Shown here: piece after piece, positions 1-5,239 of the stretch
How positions within the stretch are numbered: the stretch's first letter is position 1
Layout of the letters: the number at the start of each line of letters is the position of its first letter
Assembly: GCA_025450255.1 (NCBI GenBank)
Contig: JANWHV010000280.1
Span: 1 to 5,386, forward strand
Direction: 5' to 3'
Source: Chloroflexota bacterium
GTDB lineage: Bacteria; Chloroflexota; UBA5177; JANWHV01
DNA length: 5,386 nucleotides
Position numbers and translations under genes: made by a program
Notes under the pieces: generated by a model
What the model saw: the letters and a program-made list of their open reading frames with translations, nothing else
Database searches by the model: none
What the model was told of the DNA's origin: nothing

Positions 1-131
1 ACCAGCACCAGGATCAGTACCCCAAGCAGCAGCGGCCAATTGCGCGGGCGTCGCCGCCGAGCGACCACGCGATCGCCCCCCATGCGCGCGATCAGGGCCG
101 AGGTCGGGTCGAGCGCCCTAGCGACGGCCAT
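1..131 (-). CDS. DppC-type ABC transporter permease, N-terminal fragment (runs off left edge)
   Basis: The frame opens with ATG at 131 and continues to the left edge, giving 43 complete codons and no stop. The visible protein starts MAVARALDPTSALIARMGGD, followed by a strongly basic patch (VARRRRPRNW, about residues 23-32). A hydrophobic run then begins (PLLLGVLILVLV), which should be the first membrane segment. A basic cytoplasmic tail followed directly by the first transmembrane helix is typical of DppC/OppC-type permeases, and the position right after a DppB-type gene supports the call. A purine-rich AAGGGG (plus positions 141-146) lies 9 bases upstream and favours this ATG over the internal one at codon 17, which has no ribosome binding site. 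The gap from the upstream permease stop is 32 bases, so the two are probably co-transcribed. The EAA loop that would confirm the family is outside the window. Confidence 0.8.
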   Translation of the reverse strand, partial: MAVARALDPTSALIARMGGDRVVARRRRPRNWPLLLGVLILVL

Positions 132-163
132 CAATCACCACCCCTTGCCGGCAATACGCGCAA

Positions 164-1105
164 TCACTCATAGCTCACTCGTGGGTCAAGCACGGCGTAG
201 GTCACGTCGGTCAGCAGATTGATCAGCACCACGAACAGCGCCAGGATCAGCGTAATTCCCTGCACGACCGCGTAGTCGCGCTGCAGGATGGCCGAGACCA
301 GCAACTGACCGACGCCGCCCAGCGAGAATACGTTTTCGACGATCACCGTGGCGCCGGTAAGGAATGCGATATTCACGCCGAAAATCGTCACCGTGGCAAG
401 CAGGGCATTGCGCAGCACATGACGCGTCATGATCTTGCGGCCCGACAGCCCCTTCGCGCGCGCCGTGTCCACGTAGTCGGCCTGCAGAACGCCGAGAATA
501 CTGTTTCTCAGGGACCGTATCAAGATCGCCGAAAAGGCCAGGGCGATGGTGAGCGCCGGCAAGAACAGGTGGTAGAGATGGTCTGTCACGCCGTCGCCAA
601 AACCGCTCACCGGAAACACATGCCAGTGGACGCTGAAGACCAGCACCAGCATAATGCCGACCCAGAACGCGGGCATCGCCAGCGCCAGCATGAACACGGC
701 CCGAATAGCCTGGTCGACAACGCCTTGCCGCCGCAGCGCCGCCGCCACCGCCAGCGGCAGGGAGATCACGATTGACAGCACCGCCGCGTAGCCGATCAAC
801 CAGCCCGTGACCTCAAGCCGGCCGCCCAGCAGGTCTCGTACCGGTTGCACGTAGTAGATGGAATCGCCGAGATCGCCGTGCAGGAGCTTCCCCATGAAAA
901 TCAGGTACTGGTTCCACAGCGGCTTGTCCAACCCCAGGGACGCGCGCAGCGCGTGCGCCGAGGCGGCAGTATAGTGCGCGCTCAATATCGCGGCCACCGG
1001 ATCGCCGGGGATCAGATGAACCAGGAAGAACACTATGATCGTGACGCCTATGGACACCGGGATCATCTGCGCCAGGCGCTGCCCGACAAAACCGAACCTA
1101 CCCAA
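164..1105 (-). CDS. DppB-type ABC transporter permease (peptide/nickel/opine uptake family)
   Basis: This is a 313-residue inner-membrane permease, the usual length for DppB/OppB proteins. It should form the translocation pore together with the DppC-type partner encoded next. The order of landmarks is textbook. A first membrane helix at about 14-33 ends in the conserved HLIPGDP (30-36), and a periplasmic stretch carries LLHGDLGDS (74-82). Further hydrophobic segments lie at about 100-123, 134-159, 179-197, 234-257 and 281-304. The cytoplasmic EAA loop that docks on the ATPase is at about 210-234 (ADYVDTARAKGL, then HVLRNAL). ENVFSLGGVGQLL (257-269) and a C-terminal VLDPRVSYE complete the family pattern. 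The start codon is TTG, which gives the expected short N-terminus (MGRFGFVGQRLAQMIPV). The gene lies 217 bases after the binding-protein gene, separated by inverted repeats. The substrate cannot be inferred: this family moves oligopeptides, nickel, opines, glutathione and other compounds. Confidence 0.93.
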   Translation of the reverse strand: MGRFGFVGQRLAQMIPVSIGVTIIVFFLVHLIPGDPVAAILSAHYTAASAHALRASLGLDKPLWNQYLIFMGKLLHGDLGDSIYYVQPVRDLLGGRLEVTGWLIGYAAVLSIVISLPLAVAAALRRQGVVDQAIRAVFMLALAMPAFWVGIMLVLVFSVHWHVFPVSGFGDGVTDHLYHLFLPALTIALAFSAILIRSLRNSILGVLQADYVDTARAKGLSGRKIMTRHVLRNALLATVTIFGVNIAFLTGATVIVENVFSLGGVGQLLVSAILQRDYAVVQGITLILALFVVLINLLTDVTYAVLDPRVSYE

Positions 1106-1111
1106 ATTTGT

Positions 1112-1117
1112 CTCCCC
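1112..1117 (-). promoter_or_regulatory. Ribosome binding site supporting the TTG start of the DppB-type gene
   Basis: On the minus strand GGGGAG lies 6 bases before TTG at 1105, a good Shine-Dalgarno match at near-ideal distance. The next in-frame ATG is codon 14 (MIPVSIG). Starting there would remove the conserved basic N-terminus that precedes the first membrane helix in DppB proteins, so TTG is preferred. Confidence 0.65.
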
Positions 1118-1170
1118 GGACCGTCAGCGAAACACGAGATACGGCCTAAAGGCCACGCTGGGTCAGGACT

Positions 1171-1204
1171 GTGAGACTCTCCGGCGTAAACACCGGAGTC
1201 TCAC
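1171..1204 (-). repeat. Inverted repeat 1 in the binding-protein/permease gap (mRNA hairpin)
   Basis: GTGAGACT (1171-1178) pairs perfectly with AGTCTCAC (1197-1204). After a CT bulge (1179-1180), CCGG (1181-1184) pairs with CCGG (1193-1196), leaving an 8-base loop. The stem is therefore 12 base pairs with one two-base bulge. In the transcribed (minus) direction no run of T follows, so it is not a typical intrinsic terminator. It lies about 65 bases before the permease start. A role in stabilising the upstream binding-protein message or damping read-through is an inference from similar gaps in other transport operons. Confidence 0.7.
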
Positions 1205-1284
1205 GCTTACCACACCGTATGCTCTCGCCCTGAGTAAACGCTGGAGCTTCACGATCGCCGCGCCACGAGCTCTCGGCCCTGAGT
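1186..1284. repeat. Degenerate 48-base direct repeat in the intercistronic gap
   Basis: Two pairs of similar segments are each offset by exactly 48 bases. GTAAACACCGGAGTCTCACG (1186-1205) and GTAAACGCTGGAGCTTCACG (1234-1253) match at 16 of 20 positions. GCTCTCGCCCTGAGT (1221-1235) and GCTCTCGGCCCTGAGT (1269-1284) match except for one inserted G. The units overlap both inverted repeats, so the gap looks as if it was built by partial tandem duplication followed by divergence. No protein-coding explanation is seen. Confidence 0.5.
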
Positions 1285-1299
1285 TGAAGGGTCGAGAGC
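1269..1299 (-). repeat. Inverted repeat 2 just downstream of the binding-protein stop (mRNA hairpin)
   Basis: GCTCTCGGCCCT (1269-1280) and AGGGTCGAGAGC (1288-1299) are inverted copies with one mismatch out of 12, separated by a 7-base loop. In the RNA, pairing can extend three more pairs (1266-1268 with 1300-1302, including one G-U). The base of the stem is about 20 bases after the TAA stop of the binding-protein gene. There is no T run after it. It resembles a 3'-end stabiliser or partial terminator more than a full terminator; this is inference. Confidence 0.7.
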
Positions 1300-1322
1300 C
1301 CGGCACGATTGCACCACGCGCC

Positions 1323-2915
1323 TTACGACTTGGTCACGCCCCTGAGCACGAAATAGCCCTGGGTATTTTGCTTGAAGCCATGCACTTTGTTGTTCACGCC
1401 GTCGATCAGCGGGATGTATTCAATTGGGAACCAGGGCACTTGTTGCGCGAAGATCTCCTGAATCCTGTAATAGATTTGCACGCGCTTGGCCGGATCCGAC
1501 GTTCGCTCGGCCAGACGCGAGAGCGTCGCCAGGGTGGGGTTGTTGTAATGTGTGAGGTAATCCTGCACGATGGTCGGGTCGACCGAATAGGAAACCAGCT
1601 CGTCGGGATCCGGTATATCGTTGGTCCAGTATTGAGTAAAGAAGTCGAACTTGTAGTTCTGGTTGTTTGTGGCCAGGGTGGTCGGGTCCTCGGGGTTGAT
1701 TTTGACGGTGATGCCGAGCGGTTTGACCTGTTGTTGGAAGACCACCGCGATCTGGTTGTCCAGGACATCGCCGGCCCGCACGTCGAAGGTCATGGCGAAA
1801 CCGTGTGGGACTGACGATTCGCTCATCAACTTCTTGGCCAGCGTGAGATTTTGTACCGGCGCTTTCAGGTTCGAGTCCCAGGCGATCGCGCCCTGAGGAA
1901 GAAACGAATTGGCGGGCGTGGCGTACCCATAATAGACCGTGCGGTTGAATGCCTGCCGATCCAGGGCATAGTTGACCGCCTGGCGCACCTTCAAGTCCTG
2001 CCACGGCTTCACCAGGTGATTCGGCTGCAGGTACTTAATGTAGGAGGAGGGGTACAGGGCGGGCTGCGCGGATTGGCTCCCCTTGAGCTGCGCGACCAGG
2101 TTGGGCGCCAGCACGTTATCGACGTCGATGTCTCCGGACTGCACCTGAAGCAACCGCGACGTATCGTTGGAGATCACGCGCAGCTCAACCCTCTTGAGCG
2201 GATAATTGGCGGCATCAAAGTAGTTCGGGTTCTTGGTCAAAACGGTTGTCTGGCCGGGAGTGAAGCTCGACAGCATATATGGCCCGCTGCCGATGGGGTG
2301 CGCGGATACGCCCTTCACGCCGACCTTCTTGAAATAGGCCATCGGATAGATGCCGGTGGAAAACACCGCGACGTCGGACAGGAACGGCGCCCACGGGAAC
2401 TTCAAGGTGACCCGGACCGTGGACGGATTCACGGCGTCGACTTTGCTGATCGCGGTCTCGAGAAACGACCAAGCTAGCTTGGGGTCCTGAAGACGGTCGA
2501 GGCAAAACTTCACGTCCGCCGCCGTCACCGGCGTGCCGTCGGTGAACTTCACGCCCGGTCGCAGGTGGAAAGTATAGACCTTCTGATCCTTGCTGATGTC
2601 CCAGCGCGTCGCCAACTCGGGCTTGAGAGACGTGCCGTCGTCCCCTGGCCGGAGCAGCGCGCTGTACAGGTTGACCGCCACCCAGATACTGGGATTGTCC
2701 GGCATGTTCGGCGCGTCGAAGCCCTGCGGGCTGATCGGCCAGCCGATTACCAGCGTGTCGTTGCCGGCCGCGTGGGATTCCGGCGTGCCGCGCACGGCGG
2801 GCGCGATTGCCCCTACCAGCAATGCGCCGGCAAGCATGATTGAACGCGCGCGAATGGGCAGGAATCCCCGTCGAGTCGGCGGCCTCTGGACGATCACATC
2901 GTTCATCTTAAACAT
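1323..2915 (-). CDS. Periplasmic solute-binding protein, family 5 (DppA/OppA type), Tat-type signal
   Basis: This 530-residue protein captures the substrate in the periplasm and delivers it to the DppB/DppC-type permeases encoded next. The length is normal for family 5 (SBP_bac_5). The N-terminus carries TRRGFL (14-19), a good twin-arginine motif. A hydrophobic stretch (about 25-41) and a small-residue site near SHAAG (47-51), with likely cleavage after residue 49 or 50, complete the signal. There is no lipobox cysteine, so it should be soluble. Mature-protein landmarks are LATRWDISKD (101-110), FTDGTPVTAADVKF (124-137), the family signature area, and HPIGSGPYML (206-215). VRQAVNYALDRQAF (310-323) and YWTNDIPDPDEL (429-440) follow. 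The gene is the first of its unit, with 545 bases to the divergent ligase gene. ATG at 2915 is given as the start, but the ATG at codon 4 is an alternative. Substrate class cannot be read from the sequence. Confidence 0.95.
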   Translation of the reverse strand: MFKMNDVIVQRPPTRRGFLPIRARSIMLAGALLVGAIAPAVRGTPESHAAGNDTLVIGWPISPQGFDAPNMPDNPSIWVAVNLYSALLRPGDDGTSLKPELATRWDISKDQKVYTFHLRPGVKFTDGTPVTAADVKFCLDRLQDPKLAWSFLETAISKVDAVNPSTVRVTLKFPWAPFLSDVAVFSTGIYPMAYFKKVGVKGVSAHPIGSGPYMLSSFTPGQTTVLTKNPNYFDAANYPLKRVELRVISNDTSRLLQVQSGDIDVDNVLAPNLVAQLKGSQSAQPALYPSSYIKYLQPNHLVKPWQDLKVRQAVNYALDRQAFNRTVYYGYATPANSFLPQGAIAWDSNLKAPVQNLTLAKKLMSESSVPHGFAMTFDVRAGDVLDNQIAVVFQQQVKPLGITVKINPEDPTTLATNNQNYKFDFFTQYWTNDIPDPDELVSYSVDPTIVQDYLTHYNNPTLATLSRLAERTSDPAKRVQIYYRIQEIFAQQVPWFPIEYIPLIDGVNNKVHGFKQNTQGYFVLRGVTKS

Positions 2916-2917
2916 GA

Positions 2918-2922
2918 CTCCT
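2918..2922 (-). promoter_or_regulatory. Ribosome binding site of the solute-binding protein gene; start codon ambiguous
   Basis: On the minus strand AGGAG lies only 2 bases before the ATG at 2915, which is tight. It lies 11 bases before the in-frame ATG at 2906 (codon 4), which is slightly long. Both starts keep the whole twin-arginine signal peptide, so the mature protein is the same either way. Confidence 0.5.
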
Positions 2923-3093
2923 GATTATGCATGTAACCGCTCTGCCAGGTAAGAACCGCTGGGCAAGCCACGCCCTGCGCGGGCTGAATATATGCGTGCC
3001 GCGGACGACTTCTTCGCGTCTCCTTCCCCGCCACGGCGCCCGCACGCGCTCTGAATCGCCGGCCAGCCAACAAAAGGACGACGATAACGACTG

Positions 3094-3113
3094 CGGCCGG
3101 ATCAATCGGGCCG
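3094..3113. repeat. 20-base imperfect palindrome, possible operator
   Basis: CGGCCGGATC followed by AATCGGGCCG forms a dyad with 8 of 10 positions complementary. It lies near the middle of the divergent region, away from both coding sequences. The size and symmetry fit a binding site for a dimeric repressor or activator. GC-rich DNA gives such dyads by chance quite often, so this is only a candidate. Confidence 0.25.
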
Positions 3114-3331
3114 ATATCAGTCTACTACCACGCGAGGGCTTCGCCACGAGCACGGTGCCGGCAAGCATGGCTCAAAGCGCGGTTGACCGTATACTACTCT
3201 CCAGCGCCGCGGAGTCCCATGTCTGGCGCCGTGCCCGCCTCGCCGCGCGTTCGGATAGCCTCGGGACCATTCGCCACGGACGACCCGTTTGGCTGAAGAT
3301 ACTGTGGCCTCTGGCGTGGTGTCAAGAGAGG

Positions 3332-3370
3332 CTGTCGGACTTGTCGGGCATGCCGTCGTATTTGTCCGGC
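3332..3370. repeat. Cluster of short direct repeats (TTGTCSGGC-like) upstream of the ligase operon
   Basis: CTGTCGGAC (3332-3340), TTGTCGGGC (3341-3349) and TTGTCCGGC (3362-3370) are near copies. The last two match at 8 of 9 positions and start 21 bases apart, which is two turns of the helix. The third copy overlaps the best candidate -35 box. Direct repeats in phase next to a promoter can be half-sites for a transcription factor; no regulator gene is in the window to support this. Confidence 0.3.
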
Positions 3371-3391
3371 CGCCTTTTCTTGGCGTATCCT
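3362..3391 (+). promoter_or_regulatory. Weak sigma70-like promoter candidate for the ligase operon
   Basis: TTGTCC (3362-3367) as -35 and TATCCT (3386-3391) as -10 are separated by 18 bases; each matches the consensus at 4 of 6 positions. Transcription would start near 3398, leaving a leader of about 60 bases before the ATG at 3461. A match this weak would fit a promoter that needs an activator, but it may also be chance. Confidence 0.3.
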
Positions 3392-3460
3392 TCCGCACAT
3401 GGTCGCGGCCCGACCGCCACTGCATCAAGCCGAGAGTGAAGACGGGTAGGCGCAAGATAC

Positions 3461-4810
3461 ATGAGTACCGGTGTTGACCATATCCGCGAACAAATCGCGC
3501 GGCATAACATCCACACTGTACGCGTTACCTTCATGGACAATTCAGGCATGGTGCGGGCGCGGAACGTGCCGGCCGGACACTTCGCCAGGACCGCGCTCGA
3601 GGAAGGCATTCCCTACCCTTCGGCCATGTTCTCCGTGGATACGGCCGGCAATTTCGTGCCGGCGGCGGGCGCGGGAATAGCAGGCGGCTACACGTCATGG
3701 CTGCTCAAGCCGATCCTCGAATCGTTTGTCATCCTGCCGTACAATCCCGGCACGGCCAAAATGCTGGCGAACGTACACTACCTGGACGGCGGGATCGTGC
3801 AGGCGGTTCCCAGGCAGGTGCTCAACAATGTGCTGGCGCTGTTGGCGGAGGAGGGCTTTACCGTCCGCGGCGCCGCCGAAATTGAGTTCTACGTCTACAA
3901 GTCGCCCGTCGACGGCACTCCCCAGCCGACCTGGACCGGGAAGAATTGCTACTCCGAAGTGAAGCAGCAGCAGGTCGACGACATTCTGACTGCGCTCGCC
4001 ACTTCGTTGAACGATCTCGGCCTGGGCGTGGAGGAGGCCAATACCGAGTACGGCCCTGGCCAGTTCGAGATCTCCATGACCCATTTTCCCGGCGTGCGGG
4101 CGGCGGACATGGCCGTCTACTACAAGATGGCGGTCAAGGAAGTCATGTTCCGCCTGGGCTATACCGCTACCTTCATGACCAAGCCGCTCACCGGCCAGAG
4201 CGGCAGCGGCAGCCATTTCCATCATTCGCTGTACGACAAAAACGGCAAGAATGCCTTTGACGACCCGGTAGGCGAGCATGGCTTATCCGACATCTGCCGC
4301 TGGTTTATCGGCGGCCAGCTCCACCACGCCGCCGCGGTCACGGCGCTGGCGAACCCCAGCATAAACAGCTATCGCCGGCTCCGCCCGTACAGCTTCGCTC
4401 CCTGCAACGTGAGCTGGGGCCTGGAAAACCGCTTCTGTTACATCCGCGTACCGCACAGCCGAGGCGCCGGTACCCACGTGGAGAACCGCGTGCCCGGCGC
4501 CGACAACAACCCCTATCTGATGATGGCCGGCATCTATGCCGCCGGGCTGGACGGCATCCGCCAGCGCATCGAGCCGGTGGGCTTTATCCAGGGCGAGGAC
4601 GCCAACGCGCGTGCCGACCTGGCGCCGCTGCCGCGCAGTCTGGCCGAGGGGCTGGCCGCGCTCAAGGCGGACACGGCGCTGGTAAACGTCCTTGGCGAGG
4701 ACTTCGTCAGCAGCTATCTGGCCTTGAAGGGCAGTGAGGTCGCAAGGTTCGAGGAATTCCTGGACCAGACGACGGAGTGGGAAGTGCGCGAATACCTGGA
4801 GCTATTCTAG
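3461..4810 (+). CDS. Glutamine synthetase family ligase (possible gamma-glutamylamine synthetase, PuuA/IpuC/FluG-C type)
   Basis: This 449-residue cytoplasmic protein is of GS class I-like fold. Members activate glutamate with ATP as gamma-glutamyl phosphate and join it to ammonia or an amine. The N-terminal beta-grasp domain is seen at about 15-40 (VRVTFMDNSGMVRARNVP). The catalytic domain holds the metal ligands AEIEF (139-143; E140, E142), EYGPGQFE (196-203; E196, E203) and GSGSHFHHS (248-256; H252). The phosphate and glutamate arginines are in YRRL (R306), ENRFCYIRVP (R324, R329) and VENRVPGADNNPYL (E341, R343). The catalytic set is complete, so it should be active. The C-terminus (LPRSLAEGLAAL, then TEWEVREYLELF) is typical. 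The tyrosine of the NLYDLPP adenylylation loop of housekeeping enzymes is absent (ADLAPLP at 385-391). This, the VPGADNNPYL wording and the operon context favour a specialised amine ligase over central GlnA. GGTAGG lies 10 bases before the ATG. The exact substrate is unknown. Confidence 0.9.
   Translation: MSTGVDHIREQIARHNIHTVRVTFMDNSGMVRARNVPAGHFARTALEEGIPYPSAMFSVDTAGNFVPAAGAGIAGGYTSWLLKPILESFVILPYNPGTAKMLANVHYLDGGIVQAVPRQVLNNVLALLAEEGFTVRGAAEIEFYVYKSPVDGTPQPTWTGKNCYSEVKQQQVDDILTALATSLNDLGLGVEEANTEYGPGQFEISMTHFPGVRAADMAVYYKMAVKEVMFRLGYTATFMTKPLTGQSGSGSHFHHSLYDKNGKNAFDDPVGEHGLSDICRWFIGGQLHHAAAVTALANPSINSYRRLRPYSFAPCNVSWGLENRFCYIRVPHSRGAGTHVENRVPGADNNPYLMMAGIYAAGLDGIRQRIEPVGFIQGEDANARADLAPLPRSLAEGLAALKADTALVNVLGEDFVSSYLALKGSEVARFEEFLDQTTEWEVREYLELF
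4798..4801 (+). promoter_or_regulatory. Ribosome binding site of the AhpD-like gene, inside the end of the ligase gene
   Basis: GGAG lies 9 bases before the ATG at 4811, within the last codons of the ligase. The ligase stop TAG is followed at once by this ATG (TAGATG), which implies translational coupling between the two proteins. Confidence 0.55.
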
Positions 4811-5227
4811 ATGCTGAAAATACCGCCAGTACCCGAGCACGAAGCGACCGGCAAGGTCGCGGCCATCTACGACGAGATCAAGTCCAGCCGGAGCCTGGCG
4901 GAGGTGCCCAACTTCTGGAAGCAAATCGCCGCCAACCCTGATTTCCTCGAAGCCACCTGGCGCGCCCTGAACGTGGTGCTGGCCCCAGGGAAGCTGGACC
5001 GCGCCACCAAGGAGATTATCGCCGTGGCCGTCTCCGCCACCAACGCCTGCGACTATTGCCTGGGCAGCCACTCCGACGTGCTGCGCGCCCTTGGCTATGA
5101 CGACGAGGCATTCATGGAACTGATGGCGGTGGTCGGCTTCTTCAACATGAGCAATACGATCGCCAACGCGCTGCACGTGCCGTATGCGCCGCCGGTATTG
5201 GCGAGCGCGCCGGAGAACACACTATAG
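4811..5227 (+). CDS. AhpD-like / carboxymuconolactone decarboxylase family protein
   Basis: This 138-residue cytoplasmic protein has the all-helical AhpD/CMD fold. The core motif is KEIIAVAVSATNACDYCLGSH (split here as KEIIAVAVS, 67-75, and CDYCLGSH, 80-87). The residues E68, C80, C83 and H87 have the same spacing as the catalytic E118, C130, C133 and H137 of Mycobacterium tuberculosis AhpD, so a redox-active dithiol is likely. The residue between the cysteines that is His in AhpD is Tyr here (Y82). True gamma-carboxymuconolactone decarboxylases lack the CxxC pair, which argues against ring-cleavage chemistry. The N-terminus (PVPEHEATGKVAAIYDEIK, 6-24) and PNFWKQIAANPDFLEATW (33-50) match the longer peroxidase-related subgroup. 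It starts directly at the ligase stop and ends 12 bases before the amidohydrolase start, so it belongs to the same operon. Its role there (peroxide or thiol chemistry, or an unknown step) is open. Confidence 0.9.
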   Translation: MLKIPPVPEHEATGKVAAIYDEIKSSRSLAEVPNFWKQIAANPDFLEATWRALNVVLAPGKLDRATKEIIAVAVSATNACDYCLGSHSDVLRALGYDDEAFMELMAVVGFFNMSNTIANALHVPYAPPVLASAPENTL

Positions 5228-5239
5228 TCTGGAGTGGTC

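Larger units (their letters stand above)
2916..3460. other. Divergent intergenic control region, no convincing gene
   Basis: This 545-base stretch separates the minus-strand importer genes from the plus-strand ligase operon, so it must hold the promoters for both. The open frames in it overlap one another on both strands. Their products (rich in arginine, serine and proline) have no recognisable domain, membrane segment or signal peptide, and I do not call any of them. A TATATT (minus strand, plus positions 2987-2992) could be a -10 for the importer, but no -35 match is found at the right distance. The region is unusually long for a bacterial divergent promoter, which leaves room for several regulator sites. 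Confidence 0.7.

Noticed and set aside
1143..1154. Palindrome GGCCTAAAGGCC
   Set aside because: Stem of only 4-5 pairs with a minimal loop; common by chance and in no special position.
1171..1302. Intrinsic terminators after the binding-protein gene
   Set aside because: The stems are strong but no T run follows either on the transcribed strand, so a classic terminator is not supported.
1035..1814. 259-residue plus-strand frame across the permease start, the gap and the binding-protein end
   Set aside because: It runs antisense through two well-supported genes and an intergenic repeat region, with no domain.
3380..3396. Sigma54-like -24/-12 promoter (TTGGC then CCGC)
   Set aside because: The GG and GC doublets are 11 bases apart instead of the strict 10, and the TTGC part is not matched.
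2927..3439. 170-residue plus-strand open frame in the divergent region
   Set aside because: The product has no recognisable domain, lacks a clear ribosome binding site and overlaps other equally random frames; GC-rich DNA gives long chance frames.
3695..4279. 194-residue antisense frame within the ligase gene
   Set aside because: It is the shadow of a gene whose sense product shows every GS motif in order; the antisense product resembles nothing known.
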